A DNA stretch of 64,000 bases. Origin: Pseudarthrobacter oxydans (lineage in GTDB: Bacteria; Actinomycetota; Actinomycetes; Actinomycetales; Micrococcaceae). Below the pieces are notes generated by a model. The model was not told where the DNA came from, did not search any database, and was given only the letters and a program-made list of their open reading frames with translations. Made by a program: the position numbers and the translations under genes. Of the stretch, positions 8,328 to 17,112 are shown piece after piece. The stretch is from positions 2,976,001-3,040,000 of the forward strand of contig NZ_CP139438.1 in assembly GCF_034258515.1 (NCBI RefSeq). Reading direction: 5' to 3'. Position 1 is the first letter of the stretch. The number at the start of each line of letters is the position of its first letter.

Positions 8328-11300
8328 TCGGTCACTTGCCTTCCGCGCACGCACAGCGGACACACCTCGGGGAGCCTGCAGCCGTGGCCGCCATGGCTTC
8401 CCTTCGAGGGATCGTGCCGTGCTTCGAACGTGGTGCCTCCCATTACGGCGGCTGCATCCTTCACCATGTCCATCGCCCAGTTCTCCTGAGGGTCTATGGC
8501 GTCCTGATGCTGGATGGCGGGATTCTTTGCCCCGGTGCCGAGCTGGGCCAGGACGGCACCGCCAGGGAGCGGAGCGGCGGGGCTGTCCGGTCGGTCCCGG
8601 AAGCCCCCGGCGAGCACCGCGGCCTGGTAGGCGCCGAGCTGGGGATGCCGTGACAGTTCCCCCTTACCGGGCTGGCGTTTTCCGGTTTTGAGGTCCACGA
8701 TGACCAGCCTGCCTTCGGCGTCCACCTCAAGCCTGTCCACCTGGCCGCGCAGGACAGCGTCCCGGGCGGGAGCATCATCGACAGGAACCTTTCCGAGGGC
8801 GACGTCGAAATCCTGTTCCACTCCGAGCAGGCTTCGGCCTTCGCTTCGCATGAGGAGTACATACTGTGCCAGCTTGCGCACCATGGACTCGGCACGCTGG
8901 AAGTCCAGCCTGCCCTCCCAGTTGTCCTTCATTCCCAGTGCGGGCCAGCGCCGGACCAGTTCTGCGACATACTCACTGCCGGACGCATCCGGCAGGTCCT
9001 GGGCAATGGCGTGGACCAGGGTGCCAAGGCTGCGGGCGAAGTCAGTGGCAGCTTCGCCTCCCGCGGCCTGGATAAACCAGTCAAGCGGGGATTTCTGCAC
9101 GGTCTCGACTTTTGACGGTGAGACAAAGACGGTACCGCCAGGCGGAACCACCGCTGCCGCCGACGTCAGCGGAAGAAGGCCCCACCAGCTCTGCGGATGC
9201 GCGCCGGGCACCGGCGGGTCAGCCTTTGCCAGCCGGGCGAGGACCCTGGCCGCCTCATCCGCCTGCGGAGCGTCCCCGCCGTCCAGCTGGGCGTGCTGCC
9301 GGAGTTCGGCAACAAGGGCCCGCAGCGCCATGGGCCGCTGCACTGCCGTGAACGGACGGCCCTCCTGGCCCGGTTCCAGGGGCACAACGTAGTCCAGGAA
9401 GGAGGACGGCTGGTCATCCTCGGAGGAAACAGCCGTGCATACGAGCAGTTCGCGGGCGCGGGAGACCGCAGTGGAAAAGCTTCGCAGTTCGTCATACCGG
9501 ATGTCGCGGAGCCGGCTCAGGGGATCACGCTGCAGGGCGTACCCCGGCCCGTGTTCCACCGCGTCGCTGTACAGCGTACTTCCCAGAAGTTCGCCGCGGA
9601 GCCGGGTATTGGGCCACACACCTTCCTGGAGGCCCGCCACTATCACCACCGGCCATTCCCGCCCGGCCGCACTGGCTGGAGTCAACAGTTCCACGGCGTC
9701 GTCCACCTGGGCACGGGCAGCGAGGGTGTCCATGGGAAGCTCCTGGTTCAGGAGATACTCGAGGAACTGCTCGGGGCCGGCCCCGGGCATCTGGTCCACG
9801 TAACGCTCCGCGGTGTGGAAGAGGGCCATCATGGCATCCAGGTCCCGGTCCGCACGCGCGCCGTGCGGACCGCCGGCAAGGGCGGTTTCCGTCCAGGAAC
9901 CGGCGAGTCCGGTGGCATCCCAGAGTGCCCACAGCACTGATTCGGCGTTGGCGCCAGGTTGCGCAGCGGCGTGGCGGCCCGCCTGGATCATGCGTGCGCC
10001 ACGGCGTGCGGCACGGCCTTCGATGCCGAGCGTTTCCAGTGCGCCGGGTTCCAGCAATGCTTCAACCAGCAGGGCGTCGCTGGTCCGGCCTCCGCCGCCC
10101 AGGATCTCGTCCCTCCTCAGCGACTGCCGCAGCCGGCGGAGCTCGATCGATGTGGCACCGCCGATCCGGGAGGTCAGGAGGGATACTGCGGCCTCCGGGG
10201 TCAGCAGCGCTGGATCCAGTGCAATCGCGAAGGCATCAAGCAGCGGGCGGACTGCCACTTCGTCCCGGACCGCGGACTCCGCCACCGGGACCCGCACAGG
10301 AATCCCCTGGCCCGACAGGTAACGCTGGAACTCGCTCACCTGGGCGCCGTTGCGCACGATCACCGCGAGTTCGGCAAGGTCGCGCCCGTGGTTGATGTGC
10401 TGGTCCAGGATGCGCTGGGCAACGTAGCGCAGTTCGTGCACGGCGGACGGAACAAGGTGTGCTTCCACTGCCCCTTGGGGCCTGGCGTCGTCGGGTTGAT
10501 CAGGGTCGGGTTGGTCAAGCCGCCGGGCCAGTTGCCCGCCAGCGCGCTGTGAAATCCGCCCGGCCACTCCAAGCCAGGCTTCGGCCACCGCGGGCGCTTG
10601 CCGGTGGGCGTACCGCAGTGGACGCTCCGCCACGGGTGCACCGGGCGACAGCAGCCCGGGCAGTTCTGCCACGAGGTCGGGCCTGGCACCGCGGAAGCCC
10701 TGCACCACAGTGTCCGGTGAAAACGCCACGTAGCAGTCCTTCCCGCCGGCGATGTCGGCCAAGAGCTCAAAGACTGCGGGGTTGGCTTCCTGGATGTCGT
10801 CCACCAGGATCACCTGCAGCCGGTCCCGTTCCGCCGCCAGGAAGCCGGGAGAGTCCTGGAAAATCTGCCGTACTGCCGTGATGATGCCGGCCGGATCGAA
10901 AGCCTCAGGCATCCGCAGGTCCAGGACGTCCCGGTACTCGGCGTACAGGGACGCAGCGGCGATCCAGTCAGGCCTGCGGCACTCGTGTCCCAGCCCTACC
11001 AGGTCGCCGGGGGTACGGCCCGACTCGATGATGCGGTCGAACAGCTGCCGGACTTCCTGCCGGAAGCCCCGGGTTTCCAGGGCACCTTCAATGTCGGCGG
11101 GCCAGGGAAGCTCCAGGCCGGGCAGGCGATGGCCTTCAAGGAGCTCCTTGATGATGAGGTCCTGCTCCGGGCCTGAGAGGAGCCTGGGCGGCCGGGACAG
11201 GGGAAGGATCCCTTCCGCCTTGGCACGCCGGATCACATCAAAGGCGTAGGAGGCCCAGGTCCGCGCGGGGGTGGTGCTCAGGCTCCTGTTCAGCCGGGCC

Positions 11301-11692
11301 GTGAAGCGGTCCCGCATGGCATCGGCAGCCAGGCGGCTGGGCGCCAGGATCAGTATCCGCTCGGGATCCACGCCGTCACGGGTGACCCTGCTGACGGCGG
11401 CCTCCACCAGGACGGTGGTCTTGCCAGTTCCCGGAGCGCCGGGCAGCAAAACCGGCCCTGTTCCCTGGGGGACGTCGACGGCCGCCTGCTGGTCGGCGGA
11501 GAGCAGGGGCGCCACGACATGCACCTGGCGGGGCGGCAGCAGCCGCAGGCCGGTTCCTGCAGCTCCGGCCTGCCGCGGGGGCGTACGGCCGTCTCCCGGG
11601 CCGGCGGGTTCACCGGAATGACGCGCGGGGCCGTCCGCGGAGCCATCCCGGGATTCGTCAAGGGGGCCGGTGAGGGGCATGGTTACTGTCAC
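8324..11692 (-). CDS. adnA: AdnA-like helicase-nuclease subunit
   Basis: Partner of AdnB, 1122 residues. Walker A (GAPGTGKT) is at 85-92. The Walker B equivalent reads VILVDDIQEANP, so the usual DExxQD is DDIQEA, a weaker match than in AdnB. The C-terminal RecB-like nuclease is visible as RGQVDRLEV...LVIVDLKTGKRQ with the downstream QLGAYQ motif. The extreme C-terminus has a Cys cluster (CRLPEVCPLC) recalling the Fe-S-stapled nuclease domains of AddB/Cas4, though I cannot confirm a fourth ligand. The GTG start overlaps the ATL stop by four bases (GTGA), and its own stop overlaps adnB by four (ATGA). ATL-adnA-adnB is thus one tightly coupled unit. Confidence 0.88.
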   Translation of the reverse strand: MTVTMPLTGPLDESRDGSADGPARHSGEPAGPGDGRTPPRQAGAAGTGLRLLPPRQVHVVAPLLSADQQAAVDVPQGTGPVLLPGAPGTGKTTVLVEAAVSRVTRDGVDPERILILAPSRLAADAMRDRFTARLNRSLSTTPARTWASYAFDVIRRAKAEGILPLSRPPRLLSGPEQDLIIKELLEGHRLPGLELPWPADIEGALETRGFRQEVRQLFDRIIESGRTPGDLVGLGHECRRPDWIAAASLYAEYRDVLDLRMPEAFDPAGIITAVRQIFQDSPGFLAAERDRLQVILVDDIQEANPAVFELLADIAGGKDCYVAFSPDTVVQGFRGARPDLVAELPGLLSPGAPVAERPLRYAHRQAPAVAEAWLGVAGRISQRAGGQLARRLDQPDPDQPDDARPQGAVEAHLVPSAVHELRYVAQRILDQHINHGRDLAELAVIVRNGAQVSEFQRYLSGQGIPVRVPVAESAVRDEVAVRPLLDAFAIALDPALLTPEAAVSLLTSRIGGATSIELRRLRQSLRRDEILGGGGRTSDALLVEALLEPGALETLGIEGRAARRGARMIQAGRHAAAQPGANAESVLWALWDATGLAGSWTETALAGGPHGARADRDLDAMMALFHTAERYVDQMPGAGPEQFLEYLLNQELPMDTLAARAQVDDAVELLTPASAAGREWPVVIVAGLQEGVWPNTRLRGELLGSTLYSDAVEHGPGYALQRDPLSRLRDIRYDELRSFSTAVSRARELLVCTAVSSEDDQPSSFLDYVVPLEPGQEGRPFTAVQRPMALRALVAELRQHAQLDGGDAPQADEAARVLARLAKADPPVPGAHPQSWWGLLPLTSAAAVVPPGGTVFVSPSKVETVQKSPLDWFIQAAGGEAATDFARSLGTLVHAIAQDLPDASGSEYVAELVRRWPALGMKDNWEGRLDFQRAESMVRKLAQYVLLMRSEGRSLLGVEQDFDVALGKVPVDDAPARDAVLRGQVDRLEVDAEGRLVIVDLKTGKRQPGKGELSRHPQLGAYQAAVLAGGFRDRPDSPAAPLPGGAVLAQLGTGAKNPAIQHQDAIDPQENWAMDMVKDAAAVMGGTTFEARHDPSKGSHGGHGCRLPEVCPLCVRGRQVTE

Positions 11693-12105
11693 AGGGACAT
11701 TCCATCATCGGCCGCCGACAATCTGTGCAGCCGCCGCTCCAGCATCCCGGCGACCACATCAATCCTGTCGAACTGGGCATCGCTTGGCGCCCAGCGGGCG
11801 GCCGAAAGATCCACCCGCCAGCGCCCCTCGCCGGTCCGCTGGAAGTCGAGGTAGGCGCCCAGCAGGGGTGTGCCCTCGGCCAGGTAGCGGCGGAGGGCCT
11901 CAGCCTCGTGTCCGTCCGGTGCGTGGCCGCTCGCCTTGAGAATCCGCCACCAGGGGGCTCCGCGCCCGTAGCGACTCATGACCGCACCGACCTGCCTTGG
12001 CCCGCCTGAACCCAACAGCTCGGCGACGTCGCCATACGCGACGGCGGATCCGGCGGGCACCAGTTCCACAATGGCCAGCACCGCCTCCACATACTCAATC
12101 CGCAT
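11689..12105 (-). CDS. Alkyltransferase-like protein (ATL, MGMT fold)
   Basis: Protein of 138 residues with the DNA-binding domain of O6-methylguanine-DNA methyltransferase (GSAVAYGDVAELLG...RQVGAVMSRY). The active-site PCHRV motif is replaced by PWWRIL at 51-56, so the acceptor cysteine is Trp. That is the hallmark of alkyltransferase-like proteins, which bind O6-alkylguanine without repairing it and flag the lesion to nucleotide excision repair (established for Atl1/eATL). The start ATG 12105 is preceded at six bases by TAGATT, a leaderless promoter signature, and there is no Shine-Dalgarno. It is the first gene of a coupled unit with adnA and adnB, which suggests damage recognition and break processing are co-expressed. 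Confidence 0.88.
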   Translation of the reverse strand: MRIEYVEAVLAIVELVPAGSAVAYGDVAELLGSGGPRQVGAVMSRYGRGAPWWRILKASGHAPDGHEAEALRRYLAEGTPLLGAYLDFQRTGEGRWRVDLSAARWAPSDAQFDRIDVVAGMLERRLHRLSAADDGMSL

Positions 12106-12168
12106 TGATCCAATCTAGCCGCAGTGGCGTTCCACGGAATTGTCGGTGGTGCCCTTTAGCGTTGAAGC
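12106..12168. promoter_or_regulatory. Divergent leaderless promoters, ATL-adnAB / exonuclease
   Basis: TAGATT on the minus strand (12117-12112) and TAGCGT on the plus strand (12157-12162) each end exactly six bases before the ATG of their gene. No Shine-Dalgarno is present before either start. The whole divergent region is 63 bp. Confidence 0.6.
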
Positions 12169-12879
12169 ATGAGCACCTGGAACACCCTCCCCCGCGCAGC
12201 CTTCGACCTCGAAACCACAGGGCGCAACTCCCGGGCTGCACGCATCGTCACCGCCTCGGTGACGGTGGTGGACCACACGGGCGACGTCATCCAGGAACAC
12301 GAGTGGCTGGCGGATCCCGGGGTAGAGATACCCACCGAGGCCAGTGACGTGCACGGCATCACCACCGAACAGGCACGCCGTGAGGGCAGGCCTGCCCACG
12401 AAGTGACCCGGGAGGTTGCGGCCGTGCTGCAGGGACTGTTCGACGACGGGACCCCCGTCATCGCCTTCAATGCCAGCTATGACTTCACGGTGCTGGCTGC
12501 CGAGTCGGCCCGGTACGGGGTCCCTCAGCTGACCCGCTTCCCGGTCCTGGACCCGTACATCATGAACAAGCAGGTGGACCGCTACCGGAAGGGCAAGCGG
12601 ACCCTCACGGCGTTGTGCGAGGAATACGGCGTGGTCCTGGACAACGCCCATACGTCGGCCGCTGATGCCTTGGCCACCTTGAGGGTCCTGGACGCCATGG
12701 CCGGCAAGTTTCCCAAACTCAGCATGCCGGCCAGCCAGCTGCACCAGCTGCAGGTCGAGTGGGCAGTAAGCCAGGCCGCCGATTTCCAGGACTACCTCCG
12801 CAAGACGAAGCCCGCAGCCGTCATCGAAGGTGACTGGCCGGTCCTTCCGCCGCAGGACGCCACTACGGCCGGCTTCTGA
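12169..12879 (+). CDS. DnaQ-type DEDDh 3'-5' exonuclease
   Basis: Stand-alone 3'-5' exonuclease of 236 residues, similar to the DNA polymerase III epsilon subunit and RNase T families. Exo I is FDLETTG (Asp13, Glu15), Exo II is NASYDF (Asp105), and Exo III is HTSAADALATL with His161 and Asp166 (HX4D), so it belongs to the DEDDh group. No BRCT or helicase domain is attached. The ATG at 12169 lies six bases after TAGCGT with no ribosome-binding site. Its place divergent from the ATL-adnAB unit suggests a repair or proofreading role, but the substrate cannot be read from sequence. Confidence 0.9.
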   Translation: MSTWNTLPRAAFDLETTGRNSRAARIVTASVTVVDHTGDVIQEHEWLADPGVEIPTEASDVHGITTEQARREGRPAHEVTREVAAVLQGLFDDGTPVIAFNASYDFTVLAAESARYGVPQLTRFPVLDPYIMNKQVDRYRKGKRTLTALCEEYGVVLDNAHTSAADALATLRVLDAMAGKFPKLSMPASQLHQLQVEWAVSQAADFQDYLRKTKPAAVIEGDWPVLPPQDATTAGF

Positions 12880-13211
12880 CCGGGACCTTCTCCGGCAGGG
12901 CCACGGCGAGAGATATTTCACAGTCGCACTGCTCACACAACGGGGCCGGTGAGGGACTCAAGGATTCGTCCGCACGGGGCCGCAGGACTCCAGTATGAGG
13001 GCCATCAGCGCCTATACGAAAGTTCCTTCGATCCTTTGCCTTCAGAGCCAGCACTTGTTCGCCTCACGGCCGCCAAACACTGAAGTGAGACAATAAAGTT
13101 TTGCGGTCACCCCTGCCATGCAGTGCTTGAACAGCCTCGGGCAGGTGCCAGGCGCCACCAGCGCAGCCTTGCGGCCCGGTTGACTTATGACTCAATGAAA
13201 GCGACAGACTG
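12880..13211. other. Intergenic region, no gene seen
   Basis: The 332 bp between the exonuclease and the importer hold no convincing reading frame on either strand. TTGACT at 13180-13185 is a candidate -35 for the ABC operon, but I see no -10 at good spacing. A five-codon frame (ATG AAA GCG ACA GAC TGA) begins at 13195 and ends just before the lipoprotein start. This may be chance or a minimal leader. Confidence 0.4.
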
Positions 13212-14147
13212 ATGAAAATCAAAGCGATGAAGTGGCTGACAACCGCTCCCGTGGCAATCGCCCTCGCGGTTTCCCTGGCAGCGTGCGGTTCAGGATCAGC
13301 CCAGCCGAGCGGCACGCCCACGGACGCCCTCGCCGGCAGCGACCAGCAGACGCTGGACAAGTACACCACCGCTACCGTCACCCCGATTGACCAGATCGAC
13401 AAGACCAAGCTCGGCCTGAACACCGAAGGCAAGCTTGAGGTGGGCACCCTGTCGGACGCCCCGCCGAACATCTTCATTGACCCCTCGGGCAAGTTCACCG
13501 GCTACGACAACGAGCTGCTGCGGGCCATCGCCGGCAAGCTCGGCCTTGAGGTCGAGTTTGTTGCCACGGACTTCTCCGCCCTGCTTTCCCAGGTTTCCAC
13601 CAAGCAGTTCGACGTCGGATCCTCCTCCATCTCCACCACGGACGCGCGCCGCCAGAACGTCGGCTTCACCAACGGCTACGACTTCGGCTTCATGGCCGTG
13701 GTTGCCAAGACCGACAGCGGCATCAAGGGCTTTGCCGACCTTAAGGACGATCTCCGGATCGGCGTCGTCCAGGGCACCGTCCAGGACGACTACGTGACCA
13801 ACACCCTGAAGATGGAACCCATCCGCTTCCCGGACTACGCCACGGTTTACGCCAACGTGCGCAACGGCCAGGTGGACGCCTGGGTGGCTCCGTCGCAGCA
13901 GGCCAGCGGCCAGGTGAAGGAAGGCGACGGCACCGCGATCGTCGAATCCGTCGTCAACACGCAGAACTTCACTGCCTACGCGGTGGCCAAGGACAACCAG
14001 CCGCTGATCGACGCGCTGAACTCCGGCCTTGACGCTGTCATCGCCGACGGAACCTGGACCAAGCTGACCAAGGAATGGTACCCGGACCGCGAGATGCCCT
14101 CTGACTGGAAGCCGGGCAGCAAGGCCGCCACGGTTCCCCAGAGCTGA
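13212..14147 (+). CDS. Amino-acid ABC transporter substrate-binding lipoprotein
   Basis: Family 3 (SBP_bac_3) solute receptor of 311 residues. A lipoprotein signal peptide ends in the lipobox SLAAC with Cys25 as the lipidated residue. The domain body shows GKFTGYDNELLRAIAGKLG and DVGSSSISTTDARRQNVGFT, typical of polar amino-acid binding proteins. It is the first gene of a three-gene importer with permease and ATPase immediately downstream. The substrate is probably a polar amino acid but cannot be specified. ATG 13227 is an alternative start with little effect on the signal peptide. Confidence 0.92.
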   Translation: MKIKAMKWLTTAPVAIALAVSLAACGSGSAQPSGTPTDALAGSDQQTLDKYTTATVTPIDQIDKTKLGLNTEGKLEVGTLSDAPPNIFIDPSGKFTGYDNELLRAIAGKLGLEVEFVATDFSALLSQVSTKQFDVGSSSISTTDARRQNVGFTNGYDFGFMAVVAKTDSGIKGFADLKDDLRIGVVQGTVQDDYVTNTLKMEPIRFPDYATVYANVRNGQVDAWVAPSQQASGQVKEGDGTAIVESVVNTQNFTAYAVAKDNQPLIDALNSGLDAVIADGTWTKLTKEWYPDREMPSDWKPGSKAATVPQS

Positions 14148-14163
14148 TTGAGCCGGGACGTTC

Positions 14164-14928
14164 ATGGATCTCTTGGACCAGCTGGCTGACACCTTCTTCA
14201 ACTGGGAGGAAATGGCCAAAGTCATTCCCGCCCTGTTCATGGTGGGCCTGCCCAACACCCTGATATTGGCCGTCGCCTCCGGCATCCTCGGCTCCCTGCT
14301 GGGGCTGGGGCTCGCCATGATGGGGATTTCCCGCAACGCGGGCGCCCGTTGGGTGGCACGCATCTACACCGATATCTTCCGGGGCCTCCCTGCCATCCTG
14401 GTGATCCTGGTCATCGGCATTGGCCTCAGTCCCATCGCCCGGGAAATCACCGGATCCAGGAACCCCTACCCCCTGGGCATCCTGGCCTTGACGCTGATCG
14501 CGGCCGCCTACATCGGCGAGATCTTCCGCTCGGGCATCCAGAGTGTGGAGAAGGGCCAGCTGGAGGCCTCCCGGGCCCTTGGCTTCAGCTACGGCAGTTC
14601 CATGCGCCTCGTGGTGGTGCCGCAGGGAATCCGGCGGGTCCTTCCCGCCCTGGTAAACCAGTTCATCTCGCTGCTGAAGGATTCCTCACTGGTGTTTATG
14701 CTCGGGCTTGCCGCCTCGGACCGGGAGATCTTCCGGATCGGAAACGACGCGATGGCCAACACCGGCAACCTGTCTCCGCTGGTGGCCGCAGGTGTGCTGT
14801 ACCTGATCCTGACCGTCCCGCTCACCCACTTCGTGAACTTCATCGACCACCGGCTGCGAACCGGCAAGCCGGAAAAGAAGGAACCGGATGAGCTGGCAGC
14901 ACCTATCGGCAAGGGGGCACAGGCATGA
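14164..14928 (+). CDS. Polar amino-acid ABC transporter permease
   Basis: HisM/GlnP-type inner-membrane permease of 254 residues with several hydrophobic segments and the EAA loop for ATPase docking ([22 protein letters not shown], about residues 133-154). It starts 16 bases after the substrate-binding gene and ends in a 4-base ATGA overlap with the ATPase, so all three are co-translated. A single permease gene suggests a homodimeric channel. The last ~20 residues are charged and cytoplasmic. Confidence 0.92.
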   Translation: MDLLDQLADTFFNWEEMAKVIPALFMVGLPNTLILAVASGILGSLLGLGLAMMGISRNAGARWVARIYTDIFRGLPAILVILVIGIGLSPIAREITGSRNPYPLGILALTLIAAAYIGEIFRSGIQSVEKGQLEASRALGFSYGSSMRLVVVPQGIRRVLPALVNQFISLLKDSSLVFMLGLAASDREIFRIGNDAMANTGNLSPLVAAGVLYLILTVPLTHFVNFIDHRLRTGKPEKKEPDELAAPIGKGAQA

Positions 14929-15662
14929 CGGAATTCGCTTCCGGAACCCTGACCGGCAAGAACCTGCACCTCTCCTTCGGCCACAACCATGTTCTCCGCG
15001 GCATCGACCTGCACGTGGAGAAGGGCACCACTGCCTCGGTGATCGGCCCATCGGGGTCGGGCAAGTCCACCCTCCTGCGCGTCATGAACCGGCTGATCGA
15101 GCCGGACCAGGGCGACATCCTCCTGGATGGCCGTTCGGTCCTGAAGGACAACCCGGACGAGCTGCGGCAACGGATCGGCATGGTGTTCCAGCAGTTCAAC
15201 CTGTTCCCGCACAAGACCGTGGTGGACAACGTATCCCTCGCGCTGCGGAAGCTGCGCAAACTCTCCAAGGAGCAGGCACGCGCCGAGGCCCTGGAGCAGT
15301 TGGACCTGGTGGGCCTGAGGCACAAGGCCGATGCCCGCCCGGCAAACCTTTCCGGAGGCCAGCAGCAGCGCGTTGCCATCGCCCGGGCACTTGCCATGAA
15401 GCCGGAGGTGATGTTCTTTGATGAGGCCACCTCCGCGCTGGACCCCGAGCTTGTTAAGGGAGTCCTGGCGCTGATGGCCGACCTCGCGAAGGGGGGCATG
15501 ACCATGGTGGTGGTGACCCACGAAATGGGCTTCTCCCGCAACGTCTCGAACACCGTGACGTTCATGGACGCCGGAGTGGTTGTCGAATCCGGGCCGCCGG
15601 AGCAGATCTTCACCGCACCGGCAACGGACCGCCTCAAGGGCTTCCTCTCGGACGTCCTGTAG
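14925..15662 (+). CDS. Polar amino-acid ABC transporter ATP-binding protein
   Basis: GlnQ-type nucleotide-binding subunit of 245 residues. Walker [10 protein letters not shown] is at 41-49, the Q-loop is [10 protein letters not shown], the signature is [16 protein letters not shown], and Walker [14 protein letters not shown] and the switch His (VVVTHEMGF) are intact. The Walker B Asp-Glu is followed by Ala where many homologues have Pro (DEATSALD rather than DEPTSALD). ATG 14925 overlaps the permease stop. A strong bidirectional terminator begins ten bases after the stop codon. Confidence 0.94.
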   Translation: MTEFASGTLTGKNLHLSFGHNHVLRGIDLHVEKGTTASVIGPSGSGKSTLLRVMNRLIEPDQGDILLDGRSVLKDNPDELRQRIGMVFQQFNLFPHKTVVDNVSLALRKLRKLSKEQARAEALEQLDLVGLRHKADARPANLSGGQQQRVAIARALAMKPEVMFFDEATSALDPELVKGVLALMADLAKGGMTMVVVTHEMGFSRNVSNTVTFMDAGVVVESGPPEQIFTAPATDRLKGFLSDVL

Positions 15663-15671
15663 TTCCCGAAG

Positions 15672-15722
15672 CACATAAAGAAATCCCCGGCTGCAGCCCG
15701 CAGCCGGGGATTTCTTTATGTG
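15672..15722. terminator. Bidirectional terminator between ABC operon and hemL
   Basis: Perfect 23-bp inverted repeat (15672-15694 and 15700-15722) with a 5-base loop AGCCC. The GC core CCCCGGCTGC is flanked by AAAGAAAT/ATTTCTTT, giving a U-rich tract in either direction. It separates two convergent operons. Confidence 0.93.
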
Positions 15723-15744
15723 TGGCCGGGATGTTCCGGAGTTT

Positions 15745-17076
15745 CTAGCCCCGGGCCGCTGCTGCCGCCTTGGCTGCGGCAGGCAGTGCATCATAGATCC
15801 GGTTCATGGCCGCGTCGTCATGAGCAGCGGACAGGAACCAGGCCTCAAAGACCGACGGCGGCAGGTACACCCCGGACTCCAGCATCGAGTGGAAGAACGG
15901 CGCGTAGCGGAAGCTCTCCTGCGCCTGGGCGTCAGCGTAGTTGTGGACGCCGTTGGCTGAGGTGCCGAAGGCCACCGAGAAGAGGTTGCCGGCAAACTGG
16001 ATGGAGTGGTCCACCCCGGCGGAGTCCAGAGCGCTGGACAGTGCCGAGGAAAGTTCCAGCGAGCGGACATCGATAAAGGAGTAGACGTCCCGGGTGGCAT
16101 GGGTCAGGGTGGCCACACCGGCCGCCATCGCCACCGGGTTTCCGGAGAGCGTTCCGGCCTGATAGACGGGACCCGTCGGGGCCAGGTAGTCCATGACGTC
16201 GGCACGCCCGCCGAGGGCCGCCGTCGGCATTCCTCCGCCGATGACTTTGCCAAACGTAAGCAGGTCCGGGGTCCACGGCTCGGCAGCGTCCGGCGCTCCG
16301 CCGGTAAGCCCCCAGTAGCCGGAATAGCCGGTGCGGAACCCGGTGAGCACTTCGTCCACGATGAGCAGTGCCCCGTGTTCGCGGGTGATGCGGGACAGGC
16401 CCAGGTTGAAGCCTTCCTCCGGTGTCACCACGCCCATGTTCGCCGGCGCTGCCTCCGTGATGACAGCGGCGATGTTGGGCCCGTGGGTGGCGAAGGCTTC
16501 CTTGACGGCGGCAAGGTCGTTGTAGGGAAGCACCAGCGTTTCTGCGGCCGTGGCCTCGGTGACGCCGGCGGAACCCGGCAGGGCGAGGGTGGCGACGCCG
16601 GACCCTGCGGCGGCAAGGAGTCCGTCCAGGTGGCCGTGGTAGCAGCCGGCAAACTTGATGATGAGGTTGCGTCCGGTGAAGCCGCGGGCCAGGCGCACGG
16701 CGGTCATGGTGGCTTCGGTGCCGGTGGACACCATCCGGAGGCGTTCGACGGCGGGTACGCGGTCCTTCACGATTTCCGCCAGGTTGGCCTCGTCCGGGGT
16801 GGACGCTCCGAAGGACAGGCCGCGGTCCACGGCGGCGTGGACGGCCTCCAGCACAGCCGGGTGGGCGTGGCCCAGCAGCGCCGGACCCCAGGAGCAGACC
16901 AAGTCCACGTATTCCTTGCCGTCGGCGTCCGTGAGGTACGGTCCCTTGGCGGAGACCATGAAGCGCGGGGTACCGCCCACGGACCCGAAGGCGCGGACCG
17001 GTGAGTTGACCCCGCCCGGCATCAACTGGCGGGCGCGGTCGAAGAGTTCCTCGTTGCGAGGGTTGCTGGCAGTCAT
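15745..17076 (-). CDS. hemL: Glutamate-1-semialdehyde 2,1-aminomutase
   Basis: PLP enzyme of 443 residues that converts glutamate-1-semialdehyde to 5-aminolevulinate in the C5 haem pathway. The N-terminal [20 protein letters not shown] motif and [11 protein letters not shown] with the PLP Lys near 277 identify it. [14 protein letters not shown] at about 119-132 is the class III aminotransferase phosphate-binding region. An AGGAA ribosome site lies just before ATG 17076. It is the last gene of the minus-strand haem unit, 36 bases after the LLM gene, and its product feeds HemB encoded two genes upstream. Confidence 0.96.
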   Translation of the reverse strand: MTASNPRNEELFDRARQLMPGGVNSPVRAFGSVGGTPRFMVSAKGPYLTDADGKEYVDLVCSWGPALLGHAHPAVLEAVHAAVDRGLSFGASTPDEANLAEIVKDRVPAVERLRMVSTGTEATMTAVRLARGFTGRNLIIKFAGCYHGHLDGLLAAAGSGVATLALPGSAGVTEATAAETLVLPYNDLAAVKEAFATHGPNIAAVITEAAPANMGVVTPEEGFNLGLSRITREHGALLIVDEVLTGFRTGYSGYWGLTGGAPDAAEPWTPDLLTFGKVIGGGMPTAALGGRADVMDYLAPTGPVYQAGTLSGNPVAMAAGVATLTHATRDVYSFIDVRSLELSSALSSALDSAGVDHSIQFAGNLFSVAFGTSANGVHNYADAQAQESFRYAPFFHSMLESGVYLPPSVFEAWFLSAAHDDAAMNRIYDALPAAAKAAAAARG

Positions 17077-17112
17077 GGTTCCTATTCTCTCAGGTGGCCG
17101 GCGCCGGGTGCG

